Source of the DNA: Cupriavidus taiwanensis | Lineage (GTDB): Bacteria; Pseudomonadota; Gammaproteobacteria; Burkholderiales; Burkholderiaceae | Assembly (NCBI RefSeq): GCF_900249755.1 | Contig: NZ_LT976853.1 | Span: 2,391,274-2,455,273 of the forward strand | Direction: 5' to 3' | Length of the DNA stretch: 64,000 bases | The notes under the pieces: generated by a model | Told to the model about the DNA's origin: nothing | Database searches by the model: none | Seen by the model: the letters and a program-made list of their open reading frames with translations, nothing else | In this document: one piece after another, positions 10,177-23,810 of the stretch | Layout of the letters: every line of letters starts with the position of its first letter | Position numbering within the stretch: position 1 is the stretch's first letter | Translations under genes and position numbers: made by a program

Positions 10177-10241
10177 GGAAGCCCGCCGGCAGCAACTCCG
10201 GCGGGCTTCCCGGGCGGGGCCGCCGCCATGCGGGCGGCCCC
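10177..10241. other. Two adjacent stem-loops between carB and greA
   Basis: Stem 1 is a perfect 13 bp, 10177-10189 with 10198-10210. Stem 2 is a perfect 9 bp, 10216-10224 with 10233-10241, followed by TTTT on the plus strand. No plus-strand gene lies upstream, and on the minus strand, which carries carB and greA, neither stem has a T-run. They may protect or process the carB 3' end or partly block readthrough into greA. The structure is seen; the role is inferred. Confidence 0.6.
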
Positions 10242-10275
10242 TTTTGCAATGTGCTGCTTCCTTACCTTGACGGCA

Positions 10276-13524
<3,249 letters not shown>

Positions 13525-13614
13525 TGCACGCTCTCTTTATGGGCCGGCCCGCCTTGCCTGCGGACCGCGCCGGTAATCAGGGGAATCCGTCCGGATTCGA
13601 AAATTGGGTCTGGC

Positions 13615-14292
13615 TCAGTTCATCGTGGCCGTCGCCAGCTTGGCGCCGAAGCCGATGAACATCGCCCCTACCCCGCTGGCCATGCCGGCCGACAGCCGGC
13701 GGCGGCGCCGGAACGCCTCGGCCAGCTTCGCGCCCACGAAGATGATCGTGGTCAGGTAGGCAAAGCTGCAGATCTGGCACACCAGCCCCAGCACGCCGAA
13801 CGACAGCACCGGGTACGCAAAGGCCGGGTCGACGAACTGGATGAAGAACGAGATGAAGAACAGGATCGCCTTCGGGTTCAGCAGGCTGATCAGCAACGCC
13901 TTGCGGAACGGGTCGGACTGGTCCGGCGTGGCCGGCGCTGCCGCCGCCGCGCCGGCGGCGTCGCCGCGCGCGGCCCAGCTGCGCAGCGCGCCGCGCAGCA
14001 TGTTGAAGCCGATCCACGCCAGGTAGGCCGCGCCGATGTACTTCACCACGTAGAACAGCGCCGGGCTGGCCTTCAGCAGCGAGGCCACGCCCGCCGCCGA
14101 CAGCACCATCAGCACGAAATCGCCCAGGAACACCCCGCACGCGCCCTTGTAGCCGGCGCGCACGCCGCGCTGCGCCGCCACCGACAGCACGTACATCGAG
14201 TTCGGGCCCGGCAACAGCACGATGAAGATCGTGCCCAGCACATAGGTCCAGAAGTCGGTGATGCCGAAAGCGGTATGCATGAAGGCGTTCAT
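13615..14292 (-). CDS. LysE/LeuE-family amino-acid exporter
   Basis: A 225-residue inner-membrane protein with about six hydrophobic helices and the family signature LLPGPNSMYVLSVAAQRG near residues 25-42; this matches LeuE (YeaS)-like RhtB/LysE exporters of leucine or other neutral amino acids. A poorly conserved Ala-rich loop (about 111-126) lies in the middle. It sits between carA (33 bp) and carB (90 bp) on the same strand, so it is probably read in the car transcript. The substrate cannot be told from sequence; export of an arginine-pathway amino acid is only a guess. Confidence 0.85.
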   Translation of the reverse strand: MNAFMHTAFGITDFWTYVLGTIFIVLLPGPNSMYVLSVAAQRGVRAGYKGACGVFLGDFVLMVLSAAGVASLLKASPALFYVVKYIGAAYLAWIGFNMLRGALRSWAARGDAAGAAAAAPATPDQSDPFRKALLISLLNPKAILFFISFFIQFVDPAFAYPVLSFGVLGLVCQICSFAYLTTIIFVGAKLAEAFRRRRRLSAGMASGVGAMFIGFGAKLATATMN

Positions 14293-14325
14293 GGGGTGTC
14301 CCGGTGTCTGTCGCAGTGGCCGCGC

Positions 14326-15462
<1,137 letters not shown>

Positions 15463-15797
15463 GGGTAGGCTCCTGCTGGACTCACCCCGTGACCGACCAA
15501 TCGACGCCTCGTGCCTCCCAGGCTGGATCCGTGACGGCGGCAGCGGCATTGCGCCGAAGCGGTCGGATCCGGTCGCGACATGCTCATTGCGTCACATTAC
15601 ATGAAGACGGCAAAGGCGGCGCGGATGGGGGCGGCGGAAGGTGGAAAGCGGTAGGCGCTAGGGTGAAGGGTTCTGAAAGCGAAACTTTCGAATTATATCT
15701 CGCGCCACCCAATTTCTCAAGTTTTCAAGGACTTGCGCGCGGCAGGCGGCGCTGCCGCCACGCCCGTGGCCACCCGCGCGCGCCGCCGGCGGGCCGC
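15463..15797 (-). promoter_or_regulatory. carA promoter and long 5' leader (335 bp without a gene)
   Basis: A near-consensus sigma-70 promoter is present: -35 TTGAGA (15720-15715), a 17-bp spacer and -10 TATAAT (15697-15692), which predicts a start near 15685. The transcript would run about 220 nt before the carA GTG. A short frame starting at the ATG near 15589 runs across the carA start out of frame and could be a leader peptide, but has no clear ribosome site. No terminator-type hairpin with a T-run is visible, so attenuation is unproven. Confidence 0.8.
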
Positions 15798-16208
15798 TTA
15801 CCGCGGCGGCGGCACGACCGCCGTGACCTCGATTTCCACCTTCGCGCGCGGCTCGACCAGGTCCGCTACCTCGACCGCCGTCATCGCCGGGAAGTGGCGG
15901 CCGATGATGGCGCGGTAATGTTCGCCGATCGCCCCGTAGGCGCCGACGTATTCGGCCTTGTCCTTCACATACCAGGTCATGCGCGCGATATGTTCCGGCC
16001 GGGCCTCGCCGGCGGCCAGCACCGCCACCACGTTGCGCAGCGCCTGTGCCACTTGCAGGCCAAAGTCGTCGGTCTCGAATTCGCACTGGCTGTTCCAGCC
16101 GATCTGGCCGCTGATGAACAGCAGGCGGCTGCCGGCCTGCATCTCGGTCATCATGCCGTTGGCGTAGCCGCGCGGCGGCGCCCAGTCGGGCGGCTGCAGG
16201 ATCTTCAT
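15798..16208 (-). CDS. RidA/YjgF-family protein (atypical, Arg lost)
   Basis: A 136-residue trimer-type Rid protein. The start MKILQPPDWAPPRGYANGM is chosen because the longer frame upstream is unstructured. The family core is present: LLFISGQIGW, then HYRAIIGRHFPAMTAVEVADL and VEIEVTAVV. Where classical RidA imine deaminases have PAR-SAVEV, with the Arg that holds the substrate carboxylate, this protein has PAM-TAVEV. It is therefore not a standard amino-acid-imine deaminase. As last gene of the aromatic-CoA operon it may act on an enamine intermediate of that pathway (inference). Confidence 0.85.
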   Translation of the reverse strand: MKILQPPDWAPPRGYANGMMTEMQAGSRLLFISGQIGWNSQCEFETDDFGLQVAQALRNVVAVLAAGEARPEHIARMTWYVKDKAEYVGAYGAIGEHYRAIIGRHFPAMTAVEVADLVEPRAKVEIEVTAVVPPPR

Positions 16209-16266
16209 GGGGTTTCCCTGTGGTTGCTTGGTATCGGTGGAGGAATCGGCGGATGGCAATCCGGGT

Positions 16267-16692
16267 TCAGGCCGCGGCGACCAGATAGCGGGCCATGGCC
16301 TCGCGCACGGCATCGGGCAGCGGCTGCGGCGCGATCGCGCCGGTATCGACGCAGACCAGCCGCTGCGTCACTTCCATGCGGGTATCGTCATGCGGGCCGG
16401 CAAAGCGGATCGCCAGCGTGAAGCTGGACTGGCCCAGCTGCAGCACGCGCAATTCGCGCGTCAGCACCTCGCCCAGCCGGCTCGGCGCCAGGAAGCGGCA
16501 CTCCAGCTCGGCGGTGGGAATGCCGGCGCGGCCCTCGCCATGCATGGCATCGAAGGGCCAGCCCAGCGCCTCGCCGAACCAGTCCTCGATCAGGTCGTTG
16601 AGCATTTCGAAATAGCGCGGGTAGAACACGATGCCCGCGGCGTCGCAGTGCTTGAAGCGCACCAGCACGGTATTGCGGAATACGTCGCTCAT
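16267..16692 (-). CDS. Hotdog-fold acyl-CoA thioesterase (4-hydroxybenzoyl-CoA type)
   Basis: A 141-residue single-hotdog thioesterase. The motif [19 protein letters not shown] near residues 12-30, with the catalytic Asp17, is that of the 4-hydroxybenzoyl-CoA thioesterase branch. The ATG overlaps the ligase stop by four bases (16689-16692), so the two are translationally coupled. In the operon it could release CoA from a dead-end aryl-CoA or hydrolyse the pathway product. A gentisyl-CoA thioesterase role would fit if the pathway substrate were salicylate instead of 2-aminobenzoate. Confidence 0.87.
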   Translation of the reverse strand: MSDVFRNTVLVRFKHCDAAGIVFYPRYFEMLNDLIEDWFGEALGWPFDAMHGEGRAGIPTAELECRFLAPSRLGEVLTRELRVLQLGQSSFTLAIRFAGPHDDTRMEVTQRLVCVDTGAIAPQPLPDAVREAMARYLVAAA

Positions 16693-18368
16693 GGCTTCTC
16701 CTGGTGTGGCTTGCCGCCGGTGGCGCCCTGCTGCGCCATCTGGCGCAGCCGGAAGCGCTGCAGCTTGCCGGTCTCGGTGCGCGGCAGCGCCGGCACGAAC
16801 TCGATGCGGCGCGGGTACTTGTAGGGGGCGATCTGGCGCTTCACGTGGTCCTGCAGCGCGGTGCGGGTGGCGTCGTCGGCGGCCACGCCCTCGCGCAGCA
16901 CCACGTAGGCCATCACCACCTGGCCGCGCCCGTCGTCCGGCGCGCCGACCACGCCGCATTCGGCCACCGCCTCATGCTGCATCAGCGCGCTCTCCACCTC
17001 CGGCCCGGCGATGTTGTAGCCGGCCGAGATGATCATGTCGTCGGAGCGCGCCTGGTAAAAGTAATAGCCGTCCGCGTCGGCGACGAAGGTATCGCCCGGC
17101 AGGTTCCAGCCGTTCTTCACATAGTTGGCCTGGCGCGGGTCGTCCAGGTAGCGGCACCCGGTGGGGCCCTGCACCGCGAGCTTGCCGACCTGGCCGGGCG
17201 GCAATGGCTGCATGTTCTCGTCGACGATCTGCGCGACATAGCCCGGCACCACGCGACCGATCGCGCCGGGCCTGACGTCCGCCCCGGCGCTGGAAATAAA
17301 GATGTGCATCATCTCGGTGCCGCCGATGCCATCGGTCATCTCGATGCCGGTGGCGGCCTTCCAGCTCTGTCGCGTGGCGTCGGGCAGCGCCTCGCCGGCC
17401 GACACGCTGTGCCGCAGGCTGGCGATATCGAAGCGCGGCGCCAGCGTCGCCATCTGCCGGTAGAAGGTGGGCGCGGTGAAGACGATGGTGGCGCGGAAAT
17501 CGTGGATCAGTTCGAGCAGCGTCTCCGGCGTGAGCTTCTCGGCCAGCACCGTGCTGGCGCCGATGCGCAACGGGAAGCACAGCATGCCGCCCAGCCCGAA
17601 GGTGAAGGCGATCGGCGGCGTACCGCAGAAGATATCGTCCGGCACGGAGCGCAGCACATGGCGCGGGAACAGGTCGCACATGGCCAGCACGTCGCGGTGG
17701 AAATGCATGGTGCCCTTGGGCTGGCCGGTGGTGCCGCTGGTGAAGGCGATCAGGCAGACATCGTCGCTGGCGGTGTCGCAGGCGTCGAAGGTCTCCGGCT
17801 TGCCCGCCATCGCCGCTTCCAGCGAGCCCTCGCCTTCCCCGTTGAAATACAGCGTGCGCGCCAGGCTCGGGCAATGGCAGTCGCCGCCGGCCTGCTGGTT
17901 GGCGTCGAGTTCCTCGCGCAGCCGCACATCGCACAGCGCGGCGGTGACCTGGGCCTTGTCGATGATCTGCTTGAGTTCCCTCGCGCGCAGCAGCGGCATG
18001 GTCGGCACCGCGACCAGCCCGGCCTTCAGCGTGGCCAGCCAGCTGGCCGCCATCATCAGGTTGTTGGGGCCGCGCAGCAGCACGCGGTTGCCGGGCACCA
18101 GCCGCATGTCCTCGACCAGCACATGGGCAATGCGGTTCACCAGCGCGGCGAGCCCGGCATAGGTGACGGTCTCGATGCGGCCGTCGCGGCGATGGCGGAT
18201 GGCGATGCGCTCGCCGCGCCCTTCGCGCACATGGCGGTCGACCAGCTCCGCCGCGGCATTGATCCGCTCCGGATAGTCGGTATCGGCATTGAAGCGGAAC
18301 ACCGGCCACTGGTCCTGCGGCGGCAGGCGGTCGCGCGCGAAGGTGTCGAGGTGGGCTGTGGTCGCCAT
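16689..18368 (-). CDS. Benzoate-CoA ligase family protein, probably 2-aminobenzoate-CoA ligase
   Basis: AMP-forming aryl-CoA synthetase of 559 residues, starting [18 protein letters not shown]. The ANL motifs are complete: P-loop [16 protein letters not shown], the [10 protein letters not shown] region, then [20 protein letters not shown] and the C-terminal [15 protein letters not shown] with its catalytic Lys. It activates an aromatic acid to its CoA thioester, the first step of the operon. It is coupled to the thioesterase gene and 69 bp downstream of the acyl-CoA dehydrogenase. The substrate is assigned as 2-aminobenzoate from the neighbouring monooxygenase/reductase; benzoate or salicylate are alternatives. 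Confidence 0.87.
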   Translation of the reverse strand: MATTAHLDTFARDRLPPQDQWPVFRFNADTDYPERINAAAELVDRHVREGRGERIAIRHRRDGRIETVTYAGLAALVNRIAHVLVEDMRLVPGNRVLLRGPNNLMMAASWLATLKAGLVAVPTMPLLRARELKQIIDKAQVTAALCDVRLREELDANQQAGGDCHCPSLARTLYFNGEGEGSLEAAMAGKPETFDACDTASDDVCLIAFTSGTTGQPKGTMHFHRDVLAMCDLFPRHVLRSVPDDIFCGTPPIAFTFGLGGMLCFPLRIGASTVLAEKLTPETLLELIHDFRATIVFTAPTFYRQMATLAPRFDIASLRHSVSAGEALPDATRQSWKAATGIEMTDGIGGTEMMHIFISSAGADVRPGAIGRVVPGYVAQIVDENMQPLPPGQVGKLAVQGPTGCRYLDDPRQANYVKNGWNLPGDTFVADADGYYFYQARSDDMIISAGYNIAGPEVESALMQHEAVAECGVVGAPDDGRGQVVMAYVVLREGVAADDATRTALQDHVKRQIAPYKYPRRIEFVPALPRTETGKLQRFRLRQMAQQGATGGKPHQEKP

Positions 18369-18437
18369 GGCTTGTCTCCTGTCTGCTCTGTATCGGTACG
18401 GCAGTTCGTGGGTAGCGCGGGGGCGCAAGCTGCGATG

Positions 18438-19607
18438 TCAGGCCTGGTGCCCGGCCAGCGTCTCGCGCGCGATGATCAGCTTCTGCACTTCCGTGGCCCC
18501 TTCATAAATGCGCAGCGAGCGGATCTCGCGGTACAGGCTTTCCACGCGCGTGCCGACCCGGACGCCGAGGCCGCCGAAGATCTGCACCGCGCGGTCGATC
18601 ACCTGCTGCGCGTTCTCGGTGGCGACCATCTTGGCCATCGCCGCCTCGCGCGTGGTGCGCCGCCCCTTGACATCGCGCAGCCACGCCGCGCGGTAGGTCA
18701 GCAGCGCCGCGGCGTCGATCGCGGTGGCCATGTCGCCGATCGCCGCCTGGGTCAGCTGCAGGTCGGCCAGCACGCCGCCGAACATTGGACGGGCACGGGC
18801 GCGCGCCAGCGCATCGTCCAGCGCGGCGCGGCCGAAGCCCAGCGCCGCCGCGGCGACCGACGCGCGGAAGATGTCGAGCGTCATCATCGCCACCTTGAAG
18901 CCCTGCCCGGCCTCGCCCAGCCGGTTGCCCGCCGGCACGCGGCACTGGTCGAAGCGCAGCGTGGCGAGCGGATGCGGCGCCATCACGTCGATGCGCTCGG
19001 CGATGGCCAGGCCCGGCGTATCGGCGTCGACCACCAGCGCGGTAATGCCGCGCGCCCCCGGCGCCTCGCCGGTGCGCACGAACACGCAGTAGAAATCCGC
19101 AATGCCGCCGTTGGAGATCCAGGTCTTGGCGCCATCGATCACATAGTGGCTGCCGTCCTCCGACAGCCGCGCGCTGCATTGCATCGCGGCGACATCCGAG
19201 CCGGCCTCCGGCTCCGACAGCGCGAACGCCGCGATCGCCTCGCCGCGGGCGACGCGCGGCAGGTAATGCGCGCGCAGCGCGTCGCTGCCCGCCAGCGAGA
19301 TCGCGCCCGAACCCAGCCCCTGCATGGCAAAGGCGAAATCGGCCAGGCCGTCATGGCGCGCGAGCGTCTCGCGCAGCAGGCACAGCGAGCGCGAATCCAG
19401 CGCCGGCAGCGCGCCGCCATGCGCGGCCGGCACGCAGTAGCGCAGCCAGCCGGCCTCGCCCAGCTGGCGCACCAGCGCGCGGCAGGCGGCATCAGTGTCG
19501 CTGTGGTCGACATGCAGGTGCTGCGCGCACCAGCCGTCGAGTTCATGCTCGAGCGCGCGGTGCGCGTCGTCGAACAGCGGCAGCTCCAGGTAGGTCTTGT
19601 CGGACAT
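18438..19607 (-). CDS. Acyl-CoA dehydrogenase
   Basis: FAD-dependent dehydrogenase of 389 residues that introduces an alpha-beta double bond in an acyl-CoA and passes electrons to ETF. The FAD/substrate segment [17 protein letters not shown] and the flavin-binding [13 protein letters not shown] are visible, with the catalytic-base motif [16 protein letters not shown] near the C-terminus. It is six bases downstream of the enoyl-CoA hydratase gene. In context it probably oxidises a ring-reduced or ring-opened CoA intermediate in the beta-oxidation-like phase of the pathway. Confidence 0.92.
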   Translation of the reverse strand: MSDKTYLELPLFDDAHRALEHELDGWCAQHLHVDHSDTDAACRALVRQLGEAGWLRYCVPAAHGGALPALDSRSLCLLRETLARHDGLADFAFAMQGLGSGAISLAGSDALRAHYLPRVARGEAIAAFALSEPEAGSDVAAMQCSARLSEDGSHYVIDGAKTWISNGGIADFYCVFVRTGEAPGARGITALVVDADTPGLAIAERIDVMAPHPLATLRFDQCRVPAGNRLGEAGQGFKVAMMTLDIFRASVAAAALGFGRAALDDALARARARPMFGGVLADLQLTQAAIGDMATAIDAAALLTYRAAWLRDVKGRRTTREAAMAKMVATENAQQVIDRAVQIFGGLGVRVGTRVESLYREIRSLRIYEGATEVQKLIIARETLAGHQA

Positions 19608-19613
19608 GGCGCT

Positions 19614-20465
19614 TCAGTCCCCTTCGAAGACCGGCTTGGTCTTGGCGACAAAGGCCTCGTAGGCGCGGCGGAAATCGCGCGTCTGCATGCAGATGGCCTG
19701 CGCCTCGGCCTCGGCCTCGATGGCCTCGTCCAGCCCCATGTTCCATTCCTGGTGCAGCAGCTTCTTGGTCACGCCGTGCGCGAAGGTCGGGCCGGCGGCC
19801 AGTTGCGCGGCCAGCGCCTGCGCCTGCGCCAGCACCGCTTCGGACGGATGCAGCGCGTTGAAGAAACCCCACTGCAGCCCTTCCTCCGCGCTCATCGCGC
19901 GGCCGGTGTACAGCAGTTCGCTGGCCCGGCCCTGCCCGATCACGCGCGGCAGCAGCGTGCATGCGCCCATGTCGGCGCCGGCCAGGCCGACGCGCGTGAA
20001 CAGGAACGCGGTCCTGGCCTGCGCCGTGCCCAGGCGCATATCGGAGGCCAGCGCCATCATCGCGCCGGCGCCGGCGCAGATGCCGTCGACCGCGCTCACC
20101 ACCGGCTGCGGGCAAGCGCGCATCGCCTTGACCAGGTCGCCGGTCATGCGCGTGAAGTCGAGCAGCTCCGGCATCGACATGCGCGTCAGCGGGCCGATGA
20201 TCTCGTGCACGTCGCCGCCCGAGCAGTAGTTGCCGCCGGCGCCGGTCACCACCACCGCCTTGATATCGCTGGCGTAGCACAGGCCGCGGAACAGGTCGCG
20301 CAGCTCGGCATAGGAATCGAAGGTCAGCGGGTTCTTGCGTTCGGGCCGGTTCAGCGTCACGGTGCCGACCTTGCCGTCGGCCGACACCGACCACAGGAAA
20401 TGCCGGGGCTGGTAGCCGGCAAAGCTGCGCTTGTGGTGGCGCATGTCGAGTGCGATCTCAGTCAT
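19614..20465 (-). CDS. Enoyl-CoA hydratase/isomerase family protein
   Basis: Crotonase-fold protein of 283 residues. The oxyanion-hole segments are present: [14 protein letters not shown] and [19 protein letters not shown] near residue 70, and [19 protein letters not shown] further on. It sits between the SDR (34 bp) and the acyl-CoA dehydrogenase (6 bp). The probable step is hydration of an unsaturated CoA ester or hydrolytic ring opening of a cyclic beta-oxo-acyl-CoA; crotonase-fold members do both, and the sequence alone does not decide. Confidence 0.9.
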   Translation of the reverse strand: MTEIALDMRHHKRSFAGYQPRHFLWSVSADGKVGTVTLNRPERKNPLTFDSYAELRDLFRGLCYASDIKAVVVTGAGGNYCSGGDVHEIIGPLTRMSMPELLDFTRMTGDLVKAMRACPQPVVSAVDGICAGAGAMMALASDMRLGTAQARTAFLFTRVGLAGADMGACTLLPRVIGQGRASELLYTGRAMSAEEGLQWGFFNALHPSEAVLAQAQALAAQLAAGPTFAHGVTKKLLHQEWNMGLDEAIEAEAEAQAICMQTRDFRRAYEAFVAKTKPVFEGD

Positions 20466-20499
20466 GGGTCCTCTCGTTGTCTGCTTCAGTCCAGGTGCT

Positions 20500-21303
20500 T
20501 TAACCCGCCATCACTTCCCCGCCGGCGACGGGGATCGCCTGCCCGGTGATCGCGCCCGCGGACGGCTGGCACAGCCAGGCCACCGCGTCGGCCACCTCGT
20601 CGGGCTGCACCAGCCGGCGCTGCGGGTTGCGCGCGGCCAGTTCGGCGCGCGCCTGTTCCTCGCTGCGTCCGGTCTTGCCGACGATATTGGCCACCGCGTC
20701 GCGCACGATATCGGTTTCGGTATAGCCGGGGCACACCGCGTTGACGGTCACGCCCCGGGCCGCGGTTTCCAGCGCCAGCGCGCGCGTGAGGCCGATCACG
20801 CCATGCTTGGCCGCGCAGTACGCGCTGACGTAGCCGTAGCCGATCAGCCCCGCCGTGCTGGCCACGTTGACGATGCGGCCCCAGCCCGCGTCGAGCATCG
20901 CCGGCAGCGCGGCCTGCGTGCACAGGAAGGTGCCGGTCAGGTTCACGTCGAGCATGCGCTGCCACAGCGCGGCATCGGTCTTCAGGAACGGCGCGCTGTG
21001 CGCCTGGCCGGCGTTGTTGACGAGCATCGCGACCGGTCCGGCCTGGTCCGTGGCCGCGGCGAAGGCGCGCGCCACGCTGTCCGCATCGGCGATATCGGCC
21101 GTGACGAAGGACACGCCGGCGCCTGCCGGGGCATGCTCGCGCAGCGCCTGCACCGTCGCCTGCAGCGTGCCGGCATCGCGCCCCAGCAGCGTCACGCTGG
21201 CGCCATCGGCCAGCAGCCGCCGCGCGATCGCCGCGCCGATGCCGCGCCCGCCGCCGGTGACCAGCGCGTGCCGGCCGGCCAGTGTTGCCGTGCCGCCGGT
21301 CAT
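20500..21303 (-). CDS. SDR-family NAD(P)-dependent oxidoreductase
   Basis: Short-chain dehydrogenase of 267 residues. The Rossmann motif TGGGRGIG is at about residues 15-22, NNAG near 97 and the catalytic SAYCAAK (Tyr-x3-Lys) near 163. The ATG overlaps the stop of the monooxygenase/reductase gene by four bases (21300-21303). Likely a 3-hydroxyacyl-CoA dehydrogenase acting after the hydratase. Its resemblance to 3-hydroxybutyrate dehydrogenases and FabG-like enzymes is general to the family. Confidence 0.9.
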   Translation of the reverse strand: MTGGTATLAGRHALVTGGGRGIGAAIARRLLADGASVTLLGRDAGTLQATVQALREHAPAGAGVSFVTADIADADSVARAFAAATDQAGPVAMLVNNAGQAHSAPFLKTDAALWQRMLDVNLTGTFLCTQAALPAMLDAGWGRIVNVASTAGLIGYGYVSAYCAAKHGVIGLTRALALETAARGVTVNAVCPGYTETDIVRDAVANIVGKTGRSEEQARAELAARNPQRRLVQPDEVADAVAWLCQPSAGAITGQAIPVAGGEVMAG

Positions 21304-23654
21304 GCCTGCTTCTCCTGCGCCGCGGCGCGTTCGAGATTGGTTTCCAGTTGCCGCTTGCCGGCCAGGTACTGCCTGGGCCAGGCGATGTCGCGGTAGCCGA
21401 TGCGCGCCGCTTCGTGCAGCGTCCAGGCCGGGTTGGCCAGGTGCGGCCGGGCGATTGCGCACAGGTCGGCGCGGCCCGCGGCGATGATCGAGTCGACGTG
21501 ATCGGCCTCGAAGATCGCGCCCACCGCGATGGTGGCGATACCGGCTTCGTTGCGGATGCGGTCGGCGAACGGGGTCTGGTACATGCGCCCGTAGACCGGT
21601 GCCTGGTCGGGGCTGACCTGGCCCGACGAGCAGTCGATCATGTCGGCGCCCGCGGCCTTGAACGCGCGCGCAATCTCTACCGCGTCGTCGGGCGTGATGC
21701 CGCCCTCGACCCAGTCGTGCGCGGAAATGCGCACCGACATCGGCTTGTCCTGCGGCCACACCGCGCGCACGGCTTCGAACACCTCGAGCGGATAGCGCAG
21801 CCGCGCCGCCAGCGAACCGCCGTATTCGTCGTTGCGCGTATTGGTCAGCGGCGAGATAAAGCTCGACAGCAAATAGCCGTGCGCGCAATGCAGCTCGAGC
21901 CAGTCGAAGCCCGCTTCGGCCGCGCGCCGCGCGCTGGCGACGAAGTCATCGCGCACGCGGTCCATGTCGGCACGCGTCATCTCGCGCGGCGTCTGCGATT
22001 CCCCCGGCAGGTAGGGCAATGGCGACGCCGACATCACCGGCCAGTTGCCCTGCGGCAGCGGATGGTCCATCGCTTCCCAGCCGAGCTGCGTCGAACCCTT
22101 GCGGCCCGAGTGGCCGATCTGCATGGCGATGCGCGCATCGCTGCTGGCATGCACGAAATCGACGATGCGCTTCCATGCATCGCGTTGTTCGTCGTTCCAC
22201 AAGCCCGGGCAGCCCGGTGTGATGCGCGCATCGGGCGACACGCAGGTCATCTCCGCCACCACCATGCCGGCGCCGCCGAGCGCGCGCGCGCCCAGGTGGA
22301 CCAGGTGGAAGTCGCCCGGCACGCCGTCGGTGCAGGAGTACATCGCCATCGGCGACACCACCACGCGGTTCTTCAGCGTGACGCCGCGCATGCGGAACGG
22401 CGTGAACATCGGCGGCAGCGGCTGGTGCGCCTGCAACTGCAGGCTGTCTGCCGGCACGCCGGCCTGCTGCGCCAGCCAGTGCTCGAACTGCGCGACATAG
22501 CCGGCATCGCGCACGCGCAGGTTCTCATGCGAGATCCGCTGCGAGCGCGTCAGCAGCGAGTAGGCGAACTGCTCCGGCGGCAGGCTGCCGGCATAGCGCT
22601 CGACGTTCTCGAACCACTCGGTCGAATTGCGCGCCGCGTTCTGGATCTTCAGCACTTCCACGCCGCGTGTCGCTTCATAACGCGACAGTGCGTCGGGCAG
22701 GCCGTCGTGGCCGCTACCGCGGATCTCTTCGGCCAGGTCGATCGCATCTTCGAGCGCCAGCTTGGTGCCCGAGCCGATCGAGAAATGCGCGGTATGCGCG
22801 GCGTCGCCCATCAGCACCACCGGCACGCGGCGGCCGTCGGGCAAGGTGTTCCAGTGCACCCATTGCCGGCAGATCACGCGCGGGAAGCGGATCCAGATTG
22901 CCGAGCCGCGCAGGTGCGCCGCATTGCTGATCAGCTTGTTGCCGTCGAGATAGCGCGCGAACAGTTTCTCGCAGTACGCGACGCCCTCTTCCTGGCTCAT
23001 CTGCTCGATGCCGGCGGCGCGCCACACCGGTTCCGGGGCCTCGACGATAAAGGTCGACGTGTTGTCGTCGAAGCGGTAGGCATGCGCCTGGAACCAGCCG
23101 TGCTCGGTCTTTTCGAAGGCGAAGGTGAAGGCGTCGAACAGCTTGTGCGTGCCCAGCCAGACGAAGCGGCACTGGCGCGTGTCGATATCCGGCTGGAAGG
23201 TGTCGGCATAGCGCGCGCGGATGCGGCTGTTCAGGCCGTCGGAGGCGACCACCAGGTCGGCCTGGTATTGCATCGCCAGCGCCTGGTCGTCGCAGACATC
23301 GGTCTCGAACACCAGCCTGACCCCGAGCGCCTCGCAGCGCGCCTGCAGGATGTTCAGCAGGCGCTTGCGGCCGATGCCGATAAAGCCATGGCCGCCCGAG
23401 CGGATGGTGCGCCCGCCGATATGGATGTCGATATCGTCCCAGTGGTTGAAGGCGGCGTTGATCTCGCTGGCGCTGGCGGGGTCGGCTTGCTTCAGGTTGT
23501 CCATGGTGGCGTCCGAGAACACCACGCCCCAGCCGAAGGTGTCGTAGGGGCGGTTGCGCTCGACCACGATGACCTCGTTGGCCGGATCCTGCAGTTTCAT
23601 CAGCAGGCCGAAGTACAGGCCGGCGGGGCCTCCGCCAATACAAAGCACGCGCAT
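21300..23654 (-). CDS. Bifunctional aryl-CoA monooxygenase/reductase (2-aminobenzoyl-CoA type)
   Basis: A 784-residue fusion. The N-terminal half (about 1-375) is a flavin monooxygenase: [10 protein letters not shown] at residues 7-16 and the second FAD motif [19 protein letters not shown]. The C-terminal half (about 390-784) is an old-yellow-enzyme-type FMN reductase with [20 protein letters not shown] and [21 protein letters not shown]. This layout is that of 2-aminobenzoyl-CoA monooxygenase/reductase, which hydroxylates and then reduces the ring; salicylyl-CoA 5-hydroxylases have the same architecture. The start at 23654 has GGAGG six bases before it. It is the first gene of the operon, behind a good promoter. 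Confidence 0.9.
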   Translation of the reverse strand: MRVLCIGGGPAGLYFGLLMKLQDPANEVIVVERNRPYDTFGWGVVFSDATMDNLKQADPASASEINAAFNHWDDIDIHIGGRTIRSGGHGFIGIGRKRLLNILQARCEALGVRLVFETDVCDDQALAMQYQADLVVASDGLNSRIRARYADTFQPDIDTRQCRFVWLGTHKLFDAFTFAFEKTEHGWFQAHAYRFDDNTSTFIVEAPEPVWRAAGIEQMSQEEGVAYCEKLFARYLDGNKLISNAAHLRGSAIWIRFPRVICRQWVHWNTLPDGRRVPVVLMGDAAHTAHFSIGSGTKLALEDAIDLAEEIRGSGHDGLPDALSRYEATRGVEVLKIQNAARNSTEWFENVERYAGSLPPEQFAYSLLTRSQRISHENLRVRDAGYVAQFEHWLAQQAGVPADSLQLQAHQPLPPMFTPFRMRGVTLKNRVVVSPMAMYSCTDGVPGDFHLVHLGARALGGAGMVVAEMTCVSPDARITPGCPGLWNDEQRDAWKRIVDFVHASSDARIAMQIGHSGRKGSTQLGWEAMDHPLPQGNWPVMSASPLPYLPGESQTPREMTRADMDRVRDDFVASARRAAEAGFDWLELHCAHGYLLSSFISPLTNTRNDEYGGSLAARLRYPLEVFEAVRAVWPQDKPMSVRISAHDWVEGGITPDDAVEIARAFKAAGADMIDCSSGQVSPDQAPVYGRMYQTPFADRIRNEAGIATIAVGAIFEADHVDSIIAAGRADLCAIARPHLANPAWTLHEAARIGYRDIAWPRQYLAGKRQLETNLERAAAQEKQA

Positions 23655-23712
23655 CTGTTGCCTCCTGCCGGCTGTTCCGGTCCCGGACCACACCGCCATC
23701 TAGATCACGGTT

Positions 23713-23759
23713 AAATATTTTATGCCTCAAATATTAGACTGCATCACGACCGATGGCAA
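23713..23759 (-). promoter_or_regulatory. Promoter of the aromatic-CoA operon with paired AAATATT elements
   Basis: On the minus strand there is -35 TTGCCA (23759-23754), a 17-bp spacer and -10 TAATAT (23736-23731). Two AAATATT copies, at 23713-23719 and 23729-23735, sit 16 bp apart; one covers the -10 and the other lies just past the predicted start near 23724. In this very GC-rich DNA they stand out as a likely operator pair. No regulator gene is adjacent. Confidence 0.7.
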
Positions 23760-23810
23760 GGCGGCGATGCGGTGTGCCGCGCGCGGCACCCACATCGCCC
23801 TCCCACGGCA

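Noticed and set aside
16704..20549. Open frame of 1281 codons on the plus strand
   Set aside because: Antisense shadow of the ligase, acyl-CoA dehydrogenase and hydratase genes.
21282..23714. Open frame of 810 codons on the plus strand
   Set aside because: Antisense shadow of the monooxygenase/reductase fusion, whose motifs are intact.
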